From: Pseudomonadota bacterium
Lineage (GTDB): Bacteria; Pseudomonadota; Gammaproteobacteria; Burkholderiales; Rhodocyclaceae
DNA length: 64,000 nt
Reading direction: 5' to 3'
Assembly (NCBI GenBank): GCA_018241685.1
Contig: JAFEDJ010000068.1
Location: 1 to 64,000 of the forward strand
Below, one piece after another: positions 40,111 through 49,234 of the stretch. A program made the translations under genes and the position numbers. Every line of letters begins with the position of its first letter. The stretch's first letter is position 1. A model generated the notes under the pieces. That model ran no database searches and had not been told where the DNA came from. It worked only from the letters and a program-made list of their open reading frames with translations.

Positions 40111-42573
40111 ATGCGCAAACAGAAACTGGTCATGGTTGGCAACGGGATGGCGGGTGTCCGCACGCTGGAAGAGCTGCGGAAGATCGCCCCGGACATGTAC
40201 GACATCACGGTCTTCGGTGCCGAACCGCACCCCAACTACAACCGCATCCTGCTCTCTCCGGTGCTGGCCGGCGAGATGACCATCCAGGACATCATCCTCA
40301 ACGACCTGCAGTGGTACGCGGATAACGAGATCACCCTGCACTTGGGCGCGCGGGTCACCGAGATCGACCGCCGCAACCGCTCCATCGTCGCCACCGGCAA
40401 GGACGGCCAGCCGATCACCGTCGATTACGATCGCCTGCTGCTCGCCACCGGCTCGACCCCCTTCATGCCGCCGATTCCGGGCAAGGACCTGCCTGGCGTG
40501 ATCTCCTACCGGGACATCAAGGACACCGACGAGATGATCGACACGGCGTCCAAGTACCCGCACGCGGTGGTCATCGGCGCCGGCCTGCTGGGCCTGGAAG
40601 CGGCAAACGGCCTGGCCCTGCGCGGCATGGACGTGACCGTGGTGCACATCTCCGACTGGATCATGGAGCGCCAACTCGACCGCACTGCCGGCAAGATGCT
40701 GCAGGCTGCCCTCGAAGCCAAGGGCATGAAGTTCAAGCTCAACGCCCAGACCGCTGAGCTGGTGCAGGGCGAATCCGGCCGCGTCTGCGCGGTGAGGTTC
40801 AAGGACGGCGACAGCCTCCCGGCCGACCTCGTGTGCATCGCCGCCGGCATCCGCCCCAACGTCGAACTGGCCGAGAAGGCCGGCATCCACTGCAACCGCG
40901 GCATTGTCGTCAATGACACGCTGCAGACCTACGACCCACGCATCTACGCCGTCGGCGAATGCGCCAACCACCGGGGCACCGCCTACGGCCTGGTGGCGCC
41001 GCTATTCGAGCAGGCCAAGGTGGCCGCCAACCATCTGGCCATGTACGGCATCGGCCGCTACCAAGGCTCGGTGACCAGCACCAAGCTCAAGGTCACCGGC
41101 ATCGACGTGTTCTCCGCGGGCGACTTCTCGGGTGCCGAAGGCACCGAGGATATCGTCCTCCACGATCCCGGCGTGGGCGTCTACAAGCGCCTGGTACTGA
41201 AGGACGACAAGCTGGTCGGCGCGGTGCTGTATGGCGACACCAAGGACGGCGCCTGGTACTTCCAGCTGCTGAAGGACGAGCAGGACATCCGCGACATCCG
41301 CGACAACCTGGTGTTCGGTAACTCCCACCTGGGCGACGTCGGCCACAAAGGCAACAGCCTGGCCGCCAGCATGCCCGACACCGCCGAGGTGTGCGGCTGC
41401 AACGGCGTGTGCAAGGGCACCATCGTCAAGGCCATCAAGGAACAAGGCCTCTTCACACTGGAAGACGTGCGCAAGCACACCAAGGCCTCCAGCTCCTGCG
41501 GCTCCTGTACTGGCCTGGTCGAGCAGATCCTTGCCTCGACGATCGGCGGCGCCTACCAGCCGGCCGACTCCAACAACAAGGCGGTGTGCGGCTGTACCGA
41601 CCATTCCCACGGCGAAGTGCGCAAGGCCATCCGCGACAACAAGCTGCTGTCGGTGGCCGACACGCAGAAGTTTCTGGCCTGGAAGACGCCCAACGGCTGC
41701 GCCACCTGCCGCCCGGCCCTCAACTACTACTGCCTGTCCACCTGGCCCCACGAGGCCATCGACGATCCGCAGAGCCGCTTCATCAACGAGCGGGCCCACG
41801 CCAACATCCAGAAGGACGGCACCTACTCGGTGGTGCCGCGCATGTGGGGCGGCCTGACCACCCCCGGCGAGCTGCGCGCCATTGCCGACGCCGCCGAGAA
41901 GTACAAGGTGCCGACCGTCAAGGTGACCGGCGGCCAGCGCATTGACCTGCTCGGCGTGAAGAAGGAAGACCTGCCCGCCATGTGGGAGGACTTCGCCAAG
42001 GCCGGCATGTGCTCCGGCCATGCCTATGGCAAGAGCCTGCGCACCGTGAAGACCTGCGTCGGCGCCGAGCACTGCCGCTTCGGCACCCAGCGCTCGATGG
42101 AGCTGGGCGTCAAGCTGGAGAAGATGCTGTTCGGCATGTGGAGCCCCCACAAGGTCAAGCTGGCGGTGTCCGGCTGCCCGCGCAACTGTGCCGAATCGGG
42201 CATCAAGGACGTGGGCGTGATCGGTGTCGATTCCGGCTACGAGCTGTACATCGGCGGCAACGGCGGCATCAAGACCGAAGTGGCCCAGTTCTTCTGCAAG
42301 GTGAAGGACGACGCCGAAGTCATGGAATACGGCGGCGCCTTCATCCAGCTCTACCGGGAGGAAGGCTTCTACCTGGAACGCACCTGCCACTACCTGGAGC
42401 GGGTCGGCATGGAGCACATCAAAAAGCGTGTCCTCGAAGACGAGGCCAACCGCAAGGCGCTCTACGAAAAGCTCCTCTTCGCACTGCAGAACTACAAAGA
42501 CCCGTGGGCCGAGATCTTCGAAGACAAGAGCGGCGGCATCCACAAGCGTCAATTCGAGATCATCAAGGTTTGA
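40111..42573 (+). CDS. nirB: assimilatory nitrite reductase [NAD(P)H] large subunit
   Basis: This 820-aa cytosolic siroheme enzyme reduces nitrite to ammonium. An N-terminal FAD/NAD(P)H domain (about residues 1-310; VGNGMAG, then GAGLLGLEAA) comes first. Two BFD-like [2Fe-2S] regions follow (CGCNGVC with CGSC, and CGCTDHS with CATC). The siroheme/[4Fe-4S] domain carries CVGAEHC and SGCPRNC near residues 645-695. RBS GGAGGA lies before the ATG. It is transcribed from a sigma-54 promoter through a structured leader, and nirD follows 13 bp later. Confidence 0.96.
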   Translation: MRKQKLVMVGNGMAGVRTLEELRKIAPDMYDITVFGAEPHPNYNRILLSPVLAGEMTIQDIILNDLQWYADNEITLHLGARVTEIDRRNRSIVATGKDGQPITVDYDRLLLATGSTPFMPPIPGKDLPGVISYRDIKDTDEMIDTASKYPHAVVIGAGLLGLEAANGLALRGMDVTVVHISDWIMERQLDRTAGKMLQAALEAKGMKFKLNAQTAELVQGESGRVCAVRFKDGDSLPADLVCIAAGIRPNVELAEKAGIHCNRGIVVNDTLQTYDPRIYAVGECANHRGTAYGLVAPLFEQAKVAANHLAMYGIGRYQGSVTSTKLKVTGIDVFSAGDFSGAEGTEDIVLHDPGVGVYKRLVLKDDKLVGAVLYGDTKDGAWYFQLLKDEQDIRDIRDNLVFGNSHLGDVGHKGNSLAASMPDTAEVCGCNGVCKGTIVKAIKEQGLFTLEDVRKHTKASSSCGSCTGLVEQILASTIGGAYQPADSNNKAVCGCTDHSHGEVRKAIRDNKLLSVADTQKFLAWKTPNGCATCRPALNYYCLSTWPHEAIDDPQSRFINERAHANIQKDGTYSVVPRMWGGLTTPGELRAIADAAEKYKVPTVKVTGGQRIDLLGVKKEDLPAMWEDFAKAGMCSGHAYGKSLRTVKTCVGAEHCRFGTQRSMELGVKLEKMLFGMWSPHKVKLAVSGCPRNCAESGIKDVGVIGVDSGYELYIGGNGGIKTEVAQFFCKVKDDAEVMEYGGAFIQLYREEGFYLERTCHYLERVGMEHIKKRVLEDEANRKALYEKLLFALQNYKDPWAEIFEDKSGGIHKRQFEIIKV

Positions 42574-42586
42574 GGAGCGCCCGCAA

Positions 42587-42898
42587 ATGAGCGAATGGAA
42601 ACGAATCTGCGCCGTCAGCGACGTGCCGGTCCTGGGCTCCCGCGTGGTGCATAGCGAGGACGAAGGGCGCATCGCGCTGTTCCGCAACTCGGCCGACCAG
42701 GTCTTCGCGGTACGCGACCGTTGCCCCCACAAGGGTGGCCCCCTGTCCCAGGGGCTGGTGCATGGCACCACGGTCACCTGTCCGCTGCACAGCTGGAAGA
42801 TCCAGCTCGATGACGGCCAGGTCGTACCGCCGGACGTGGGCTGTGTGAAGCCCTTCCCGGTCAAGGTCGAAAACGGCGAGGTCTTCCTCTCCTTGTAA
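42587..42898 (+). CDS. nirD: nitrite reductase [NAD(P)H] small subunit
   Basis: This 103-aa Rieske-type subunit of the NirBD enzyme has the cluster ligands CPHKGG (about residues 42-47) and CPLHSW (about 62-67), both intact. The ATG at 42587 has TGAGGAG upstream that overlaps the nirB stop region, showing tight coupling. A large hairpin follows. Confidence 0.93.
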   Translation: MSEWKRICAVSDVPVLGSRVVHSEDEGRIALFRNSADQVFAVRDRCPHKGGPLSQGLVHGTTVTCPLHSWKIQLDDGQVVPPDVGCVKPFPVKVENGEVFLSL

Positions 42899-42903
42899 GG
42901 GTT

Positions 42904-42970
42904 TCACGCGCGGGGGCGGTGTCCTGCGCAAGCAGTCTCCCCCACCGCCCCCGTCGCGTGAGCCCCTTTT
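42904..42970 (+). terminator. long hairpin between nirD and narK
   Basis: TCACGCG + CGGGGGCGGTG (42904-42921) pairs with CACCGCCCCCG + CGCGTGA (42943-42961), giving 18 bp with one bulged T. The 21-nt loop itself contains CTGC-GCAA-GCAG, a small GNRA-capped hairpin. A CCCCTTTT tail follows. It probably reduces read-through from nirBD into narK. Confidence 0.7.
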
Positions 42971-43052
42971 AACGCTTTCCCGATATTCAAAACTGCCCAC
43001 GGCAGCGCCCTGCAAGGCGCCGCCAGGCCCCACTCGTACCCAGGAGTCTGAA

Positions 43053-44267
43053 ATGGACCGCAAATCCTTCCTGAAAGCCGGCCACACCCCCACCCTGCTG
43101 GCGGCCTTCCTCTACTTCGACCTCGCCTTCATGGTGTGGGTGCTGCTCGGCCCGCTGGGCGTACAGATCGCCAAGGATCTCGGCCTGACCCACGCCCAGA
43201 AGGGCCTGATGGTGGCCACGCCGGTGCTTGCTGGCGCACTGCTGCGCCTGGTGATGGGCGTGCTGGTCGATCACCTCAAGCCCAAGATGGCCGGCGCCAT
43301 CGGCCAGGTCATCGTGCTCTGCGCGCTGGCCTTCGCCTGGCACTTCGGCATCCACAGCTATGAAGAGACGCTGGTGCTGGGCCTCTTCCTCGGCGTAGCA
43401 GGTGCGTCCTTCGCCGTCGCACTGCCGCTGGCCTCCCGCTGGTATCCGCCGGAGCACCAGGGCACCGCGCTGGGCATCGCCGGTGCCGGCAACTCAGGCA
43501 CCGCCATGGCCGCGCTGTTCGGCCCCGGCCTGGCCGCCGCCTACGGGTGGACCAACGTCTTCGGCCTGGCGCTGATCCCGCTGTCCATCGTCTTCGTGCT
43601 CTACCTGGTGCTGGCCAAGGACGCCCCCGAGTGCCCACCGGCCAAGTCCTTCTCCGAGTACCTGAAGGTGCTCAAGGACAAGGACTCCTGGTGGTTCATG
43701 TTCTTCTACTCGGTGACCTTCGGCGGCTTCGTCGGCCTGGCCTCGTCCCTGACCATCTACTTCAACACCCAGTACGGGCTCGACCCGAAGATGGCCGGTT
43801 TCTTCACCGCCGCCTGCGTGTTCGCCGGCAGCTTGGTGCGCCCGATCGGCGGCAACGTGGCCGACCGTATCGGCGGCATCAAGATGCTCACCACCATGTA
43901 TGCCCTGGCCGCCACCTTCCTGGCCATCATCAGCTTCGGCCTGCCGGCCGCATGGATGGCTCTGGTGGTCTTCGTCTGCGCCATGCTGTCCCTCGGCATG
44001 GGCAACGGCGCGGTGTTCCAGCTGGTGCCCCAGCGCTTCCGCAAGGAAATCGGCGTAATGACCGGCCTCGTCGGCATGGCCGGTGGTGTCGGCGGTTTCT
44101 ACCTCGCGCTCAGCCTCGGCTACAGCAAGGAAGTCACCGGCAGCTACCAGGCCGGTTTCCTGATCTTCGCGTGCCTGGCCCTCGTCGCGCTGGCCGGCCT
44201 CACTGCCGTCAAGAGCCGCTGGCGCACCACCTGGGGCGCCTCGCACCTGACCAGCGCCAAGATCTGA
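43053..44267 (+). CDS. narK: nitrate/nitrite MFS transporter (NarK/NasA type)
   Basis: This 404-aa inner-membrane transporter of the NNP family has 12 predicted membrane segments. Both nitrate signatures are present: GIAGAGNSGTAMAALFGP in TM5 and GMGNGAVFQLVPQRF in TM11. RBS CAGGAG lies upstream. It lies downstream of nirBD and upstream of the phosphatase/kinase fusion, so assimilatory uptake is likely. No nitrate reductase gene is in the window, so nitrite may be the main substrate here, or nasA is elsewhere. Confidence 0.92.
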   Translation: MDRKSFLKAGHTPTLLAAFLYFDLAFMVWVLLGPLGVQIAKDLGLTHAQKGLMVATPVLAGALLRLVMGVLVDHLKPKMAGAIGQVIVLCALAFAWHFGIHSYEETLVLGLFLGVAGASFAVALPLASRWYPPEHQGTALGIAGAGNSGTAMAALFGPGLAAAYGWTNVFGLALIPLSIVFVLYLVLAKDAPECPPAKSFSEYLKVLKDKDSWWFMFFYSVTFGGFVGLASSLTIYFNTQYGLDPKMAGFFTAACVFAGSLVRPIGGNVADRIGGIKMLTTMYALAATFLAIISFGLPAAWMALVVFVCAMLSLGMGNGAVFQLVPQRFRKEIGVMTGLVGMAGGVGGFYLALSLGYSKEVTGSYQAGFLIFACLALVALAGLTAVKSRWRTTWGASHLTSAKI

Positions 44268-44294
44268 CCCGCCCCTTTCTCCCACCCATCTGAA

Positions 44295-44332
44295 CGGATC
44301 GGAACCGGGGCATACTCCCCGCTTCCGATCCG
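44295..44332 (+). promoter_or_regulatory. near-perfect hairpin just upstream of the phosphatase/kinase gene
   Basis: CGGATCGGAA (44295-44304) pairs with TTCCGATCCG (44323-44332). Inside, CGGGG/CCCCG (44306-44310 and 44317-44321) adds 5 bp after one C/C mismatch, with loop CATACT. No T tract follows. It ends 14 nt before the ATG, so it could hide or expose the ribosome-binding region, or act as an attenuator. Confidence 0.55.
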
Positions 44333-44346
44333 CGCCGTTGACGACC

Positions 44347-46053
44347 ATGACCGCGCCCCGCCTCCTCGCCTCCCTCGGCTATTCGTCCCTCACCGGCCCC
44401 CGGCCGCGCAACGAGGATTTCTGCGGCGCCGTCACGCCGGAAGGCCCGGAGCTCGACGCCAAGGGCATCCTGGCAGTGGTGGCCGACGGCGTCGGCGGCC
44501 ACGCCAACGGCCGCGAAGCCTCGGAATACACAGTCCGCGGTCTACTCTCCGACTACTACGCGACACCCGACACCTGGGCCGTCAACAAGTCCCTCGACAC
44601 CGTACTGGCATCCCTCAACCGCTGGCTGATCTCCCATGCGGCGCGTACGCGGGAAGCTGCCGGCATGGCCACCACGCTATCTGCCATAGTGCTGCGTGGG
44701 CGCCGCTACTACCTGGCCCACGTGGGCGACTCGCGGATCTACCGACTGCGCGCCGGCAAGCTGGAACAGCTGTCCACCGACCACGTGTGGGAACACCCGG
44801 AACTCAAGAACGTGCTGTCCCGTGCGGTCGGCCTCGACGCCCACCTGTCGGTGGATTACGCCGACGGCGAACTGGAAGCCGGCGACGTCTTCGCACTGAT
44901 GAGCGATGGCGTGTGGGGCCAGCTCGGCGACCGCAAGATCGGCGACATCCTGCGCACCGAGCAGGACCCACAGGACGCCGCCGCGCGCCTCGCAATGGGT
45001 GCCGAGGACGGCGGCAGCCAGGACAACTGCACGGCGCTGGTACTGCGCGTGGATACGCTACCGGCCGACAAGCTGCGCGACAACATCGCCCGCCTGCAGC
45101 ACCTGCCGCTGCCGCCGCGCCTGAAAATCGGCCAGACGCTGGACGGCCTGACCGTGGACACGCTGCTGCACGAATCCATCGCCACACTGCTCTATCGGGT
45201 CAGCGACGAGCAGGGCCAGTACCGCGTACTGAAGACCCTGCGCCCCGAACACGACGACCCGGAGGCCGCCGCCGCCCTCGCCCACGAGGAATGGCTGGCC
45301 CGGCGGATCAACGACAGCTGGTTCCCGCAGGTCGTCCCCTACCCCCAGCGCAATCACCTGTACTACCTGATGAGTTGGCACGAAGGTGCCACCCTCAAGG
45401 CCCGGCTGGACAGCGGCCACCGTTTCGGCACCGGTGAGGTGGCAAACCTGGGCGAGCGCATCCTGAAGGGCGTGGCCAGCCTGCATCGGCTGTCCATCGT
45501 GCATCGCGACATCAAGCCCGACAACCTGCACCTGGACGCGGAAGGCCGCCTGCGCATCCTCGACCTGGGCGTCGCCGCCTCCGACGCCACCGAGCAGGGC
45601 CAGAAGTTCGAGGAGATCAACAACCCGGGCACGCCCAGCTACATGGCACCGGAGCTCTACGGCAGCAAGAGCGTGGCGGCCAACGAGCAGACCGACCTTT
45701 ACGCGGTCGGCGTGACGCTCTATCAGCTACTCACCCGCAAATATCCCTACGGCGAGATCGAACCCTTCCAGAACCCGAAATTTGGCGACCCGGTGCCGCC
45801 GACCCGCTACCGTCCGGACATCCCCGACTGGCTCGAAGCGGTGCTGCTGAAGGCGGTCGCCCGCGAACCGAAGGCGCGCTTCGAGACCGCCGAGGAATTC
45901 CTGCTGGCCCTCGAACGGGGCGCCCGCCGCCCGCTGGTCGTGCCACGCAAATCGCCACTGATGGAACGGGACCCGCAACTCGGCCTCAAGCTGCTGGCGG
46001 CCACCTCGCTGGTGCTCAACGTATTGCTGGTGTACCTACTGTTGGTGCGCTGA
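44347..46053 (+). CDS. bifunctional PP2C-type protein phosphatase / Ser-Thr protein kinase
   Basis: This 568-aa fusion has an N-terminal PP2C domain (about residues 1-235; RNEDF, VVADGVGGH, VGDSRIYR, MSDGVWG, DNCTALV, all metal-binding Asp residues present). The C-terminal kinase domain (about 255-525) has VLKTL Lys, catalytic loop HRDIKPDN, DLG in place of DFG, and GTPSYMAPE. A hydrophobic C-terminal segment (LLAATSLVLNVLLVYLLLV) tail-anchors it in the membrane. Such fusions are known beside nitrate/nitrite assimilation genes in betaproteobacteria. The substrate is unknown, and NarK or a regulator is a guess. A TTG at 44338 is a possible alternative start. Confidence 0.9.
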   Translation: MTAPRLLASLGYSSLTGPRPRNEDFCGAVTPEGPELDAKGILAVVADGVGGHANGREASEYTVRGLLSDYYATPDTWAVNKSLDTVLASLNRWLISHAARTREAAGMATTLSAIVLRGRRYYLAHVGDSRIYRLRAGKLEQLSTDHVWEHPELKNVLSRAVGLDAHLSVDYADGELEAGDVFALMSDGVWGQLGDRKIGDILRTEQDPQDAAARLAMGAEDGGSQDNCTALVLRVDTLPADKLRDNIARLQHLPLPPRLKIGQTLDGLTVDTLLHESIATLLYRVSDEQGQYRVLKTLRPEHDDPEAAAALAHEEWLARRINDSWFPQVVPYPQRNHLYYLMSWHEGATLKARLDSGHRFGTGEVANLGERILKGVASLHRLSIVHRDIKPDNLHLDAEGRLRILDLGVAASDATEQGQKFEEINNPGTPSYMAPELYGSKSVAANEQTDLYAVGVTLYQLLTRKYPYGEIEPFQNPKFGDPVPPTRYRPDIPDWLEAVLLKAVAREPKARFETAEEFLLALERGARRPLVVPRKSPLMERDPQLGLKLLAATSLVLNVLLVYLLLVR

Positions 46054-46146
46054 CGGCCCGGCGCGCGCCCATGAATTTTCCGTGAAAGGTCGCGCCTGCG
46101 CGCTCCGCGCGCTACCATCTATCGCTTTACGCAAGGAGATAGCGCC

Positions 46147-47340
46147 ATGCAATACGGCGAATTCGATGCCAATTCGTTGATGTACATCACAAACCGGCCC
46201 GAGCTCGTCTTCGTCCGAGGCAGTGGTTCCTGGCTGTACGACGAACAAGACAAGGCCTATCTCGACTTCGTGCAGGGCTGGGCGGTGAACTGCCTGGGCC
46301 ACTGCCCGCCGGAAATCAGCAAAGCCCTCGCCACTCAGGGTGCCCAGTTGATCAACCCGAGCCCGGCCTTCTACAACGGCCCGGCCATCGAGCTGGCCGG
46401 CCTGCTGACCCGCCATTCCGTCTTCGACCGGGTGTTCTTCGCCAACACCGGCGCCGAAGCCAACGAGGGCGCCATCAAGCTGGCGCGCAAGTGGGGGCGA
46501 CTCAACCGTAACGGCGCCTACGAGATCATCACCTTCGAACACGCCTTTCACGGCCGCACGCTGGCCACCATGTCGGCCTCCGGCAAGCCGGGCTGGGACA
46601 CCCTCTTCGCCCCGCAGGTACCGGGCTTCCCGAAGGCCAGGCTCAACGACCTCGACTCGGTGAAGGCCCTGATCGGCCCCAAGACCGTCGCGGTGATGCT
46701 CGAACCCGTGCAGGGCGAAGGCGGCGTGATCCCCGCCGAGCCGGAATTCCTGCAGGCCCTGCGCGAACTCACGCGCGAACATGGCCTGCTGCTGATCGTC
46801 GACGAAGTGCAAACCGGCGTGGGCCGCACCGGCCGCCTGTTCGCCTATGAGCATGCCGGCATCGAGCCGGACATCATGACCCTCGGCAAGGGCATCGGCG
46901 GCGGCGTACCCCTGTCGGCCCTGCTGGCCCGCGAGGCGGTGTGCTGTTTCGAGCCCGGCGACCAGGGCGGCACCTACAACGGCAACCCGCTGATGGCAGC
47001 GGTCGGCGCGGCGGTGATACGCCGCCTGACCAGCCCAGGCTTCCTGGACCAGGTCGAGGAAACCGGCCGTTACCTGTCGGCGGCACTCAACGACCTGGTC
47101 GCCCGCCACGGCCTCGTCGGCGAACGGGGGCAGGGCCTGTTGCGTGCGCTGATCCTCGACGACGAACGCGGCCCGGCGCTGGTGAAGAGCGCCCTCGAGC
47201 ATTCGCCCAAGGGTCTGCTGCTCAACTCGCCGCGCCCCAACCTGCTGCGCTTCATGCCCTCGCTGACCGTCAGCACGGCCGAGATCGACGAGATGATCGG
47301 CGTTCTCGACACCCTGCTGCACGCCACCCGCAAGGCCTGA
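46147..47340 (+). CDS. argD: acetylornithine aminotransferase
   Basis: This 397-aa class III PLP aminotransferase catalyses the fourth step of arginine synthesis, with possible succinyldiaminopimelate activity. The PLP Lys248 lies in TLGKGIGGG, Asp219 in LIVDEVQTG, and the phosphate-binding region is NTGAEANE. RBS AAGGAG lies upstream. It is separated from the kinase gene by 93 bp and followed by a GC-rich imperfect hairpin (47356-47391). Confidence 0.94.
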   Translation: MQYGEFDANSLMYITNRPELVFVRGSGSWLYDEQDKAYLDFVQGWAVNCLGHCPPEISKALATQGAQLINPSPAFYNGPAIELAGLLTRHSVFDRVFFANTGAEANEGAIKLARKWGRLNRNGAYEIITFEHAFHGRTLATMSASGKPGWDTLFAPQVPGFPKARLNDLDSVKALIGPKTVAVMLEPVQGEGGVIPAEPEFLQALRELTREHGLLLIVDEVQTGVGRTGRLFAYEHAGIEPDIMTLGKGIGGGVPLSALLAREAVCCFEPGDQGGTYNGNPLMAAVGAAVIRRLTSPGFLDQVEETGRYLSAALNDLVARHGLVGERGQGLLRALILDDERGPALVKSALEHSPKGLLLNSPRPNLLRFMPSLTVSTAEIDEMIGVLDTLLHATRKA

Positions 47341-47412
47341 CGTAGCCGACGCCATCCCCGGAACCGGCTCCCGCAAGAGACCGGCCCGGGGAGGGCTCAT
47401 AGTCCCCCAAAC

Positions 47413-47868
47413 ATGGCACGCCTCCGCCGCACCGCCTTTCTTGTCGCCATCGGTGCCCTGCTGACGCCCGTCGCCCACGCCGACGCCCTGTGGCACTGGC
47501 GCTACGAAGGCCAAGGCATCCACGCCAGCGGCACCTTCACCGCCACCGACACGGCAGACGCCGCCGGCTTCCATCACATCACCGACATCACCGGCGAACG
47601 CAACAGCGATCCCATCACCAGGCTTTACCCCACGGGCCAGGCCATTCCCGGCAACGAGCCCTACGCCGTCGACAACCTTGTCCGCCCCGGCGACAAGGGC
47701 CAACTGACGCTCCACGGCTTCGGCTTCGCGCTGGCCTCCGGCGCGCATGCCAACCCCTTCTTCGATCCGGCCCGCCCCGCGCCGGGTTACATGGAAGTCC
47801 TCATCACGCCCGCCGGCTTCCGCGAACAGCCTGTCCGCTTTTCCGCCGCACCGGCCGGCAAGCCCTAG
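47413..47868 (+). CDS. exported protein, related to PEP-CTERM proteins but without the anchor
   Basis: This 151-aa protein has a signal peptide (residues 1-23, cleavage after AHA). The body (LWHWRYEGQGIHASGTFT, DITGERNSDPITRLYPTG, IPGNEPYAVDNL, GFGFALASG) resembles, from memory, a family of PEP-CTERM exported proteins of unknown function. No PEP-CTERM tail is present: it stops after AAPAGKP. It may be a soluble relative or a truncated member. Confidence 0.7.
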   Translation: MARLRRTAFLVAIGALLTPVAHADALWHWRYEGQGIHASGTFTATDTADAAGFHHITDITGERNSDPITRLYPTGQAIPGNEPYAVDNLVRPGDKGQLTLHGFGFALASGAHANPFFDPARPAPGYMEVLITPAGFREQPVRFSAAPAGKP

Positions 47869-48080
47869 GCCGACGCACTCAGCCTTTGGAAGGGGCTGGG
47901 CAACAGCGGTACAATGCTGATTTTCCGGCACAAAGCAGCCCAGAACCGTTGAGCCACGGCCCCGGTCCTGCTGTCTTGTCCTGAACCCACCCCCGCCCCG
48001 GTTTCGCCCCCGGCGCGGGTCGCGCACTTCGACGATGCCTGCACTGGCTCCGAAGTGACCTGTTTTTTCAAAGGATTTCC

Positions 48081-49172
48081 ATGGCTCTCCAATGCGGCAT
48101 CGTCGGCCTGCCCAACGTCGGCAAATCGACCCTCTTCAACGCCCTCACCAAGGCCGGCATCGCCGCCGAGAACTATCCCTTCTGTACCATCGAGCCCAAT
48201 GTGGGCATCGTTGAAGTGCCCGATCCGCGCCTCGACGCTCTGTCCGAGATCGTCAAGCCACAGAAGGTCCAGCCCGCCATCGTCGAATTCGTCGACATCG
48301 CCGGCCTGGTCGCCGGTGCGTCCAAGGGCGAAGGCCTCGGCAACCAGTTCCTTGCCAACATCCGTGAGACCGATGCCATCGTCAACGTGGTTCGCTGCTT
48401 CGACGATGAGAACGTCATCCACGTGAATGGCAAGGTGGACCCGCTCGCCGACATCGAGACCATCGTCACCGAACTCGCGCTGGCTGACATGGCCGCCGTC
48501 GAGAAGGCCATCCATCGGGAGAACAAGAAAGCCCGCTCCGGCGACAAGGACGCCCAGAAGCTGGTCGCCATCCTCGAAAAGCTGCTGCCGCACCTCAACG
48601 AAGGCCAGCCGGCACGCACTATGCAGCTCAGCGACGACGAGAAGCTGATCCTCAAGCCCCTGTGCCTGATGACCCTCAAGCCCGCCATGTATGTCGGCAA
48701 CGTGATGGAAGACGGCTTCGAGAATAACCCCTACCTCGACCGCCTGCGCGAGCACGCCGCCAAGGAAGGCGCCCCGGTCGTCGCCCTGTGCGCCAAGATC
48801 GAAGCCGAACTGGCCGACCTGGACGACGAGGACAAGATGGCCTTCCTGGCCGACCTGGGCCTCGAAGAGCCTGGCCTCAACCGCCTGATCCGCGCTGGCT
48901 ACAAGCTGCTCGGCCTGCAGACCTACTTCACCGCTGGCGTGAAGGAAGTGCGCGCCTGGACCATCCACGTCGGCGACACCGCCCCGCAGGCCGCCGGCGT
49001 CATCCACACCGACTTCGAACGCGGCTTCATCCGCGCCCAGACCATCTCCTACGAAGACTTCATCGCCTTCAAGGGCGAACAGGGCGCCAAGGAAGCCGGC
49101 AAGATGCGCTCGGAAGGCAAGGAATATGTGGTGAAAGACGGCGACGTACTGAACTTCCTGTTCAACGTGTAA
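48081..49172 (+). CDS. ychF: redox-regulated ATPase YchF
   Basis: This 363-aa OBG-family P-loop NTPase prefers ATP and binds ribosomes. It has G1 GLPNVGKST, G3 DIAGLVAGASKGEGLGNQFL region, NVME in place of NKxD (the reason for ATP preference), a coiled-coil insertion, and a C-terminal TGS domain (about residues 278-361). It is monocistronic. A 212-bp gap with no recognisable gene lies upstream, and a 13-bp stem terminator lies downstream. Confidence 0.96.
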   Translation: MALQCGIVGLPNVGKSTLFNALTKAGIAAENYPFCTIEPNVGIVEVPDPRLDALSEIVKPQKVQPAIVEFVDIAGLVAGASKGEGLGNQFLANIRETDAIVNVVRCFDDENVIHVNGKVDPLADIETIVTELALADMAAVEKAIHRENKKARSGDKDAQKLVAILEKLLPHLNEGQPARTMQLSDDEKLILKPLCLMTLKPAMYVGNVMEDGFENNPYLDRLREHAAKEGAPVVALCAKIEAELADLDDEDKMAFLADLGLEEPGLNRLIRAGYKLLGLQTYFTAGVKEVRAWTIHVGDTAPQAAGVIHTDFERGFIRAQTISYEDFIAFKGEQGAKEAGKMRSEGKEYVVKDGDVLNFLFNV

Positions 49173-49190
49173 CGCCCCCTCCTGATCCAA

Positions 49191-49220
49191 CAAGAAACCC
49201 CGCACTTGCGGGGTTTCTTG
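49191..49220. terminator. bidirectional terminator between ychF and the T6SS operon end
   Basis: The perfect 13-bp stem CAAGAAACCCCGC/GCGGGGTTTCTTG has an ACTT loop. It serves ychF on the plus strand and, on the minus strand, the gene ending at 49235. Confidence 0.9.
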
Positions 49221-49234
49221 CTTTGGCGCCACGC

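Noticed and set aside
41002..42864. 620-aa minus-strand frame opposite nirB/nirD
   Set aside because: Shadow frame covering genes with intact Fe-S and siroheme motifs.
46036..48027. 663-aa minus-strand frame opposite argD
   Set aside because: Shadow frame. argD and the following exported protein explain the region.
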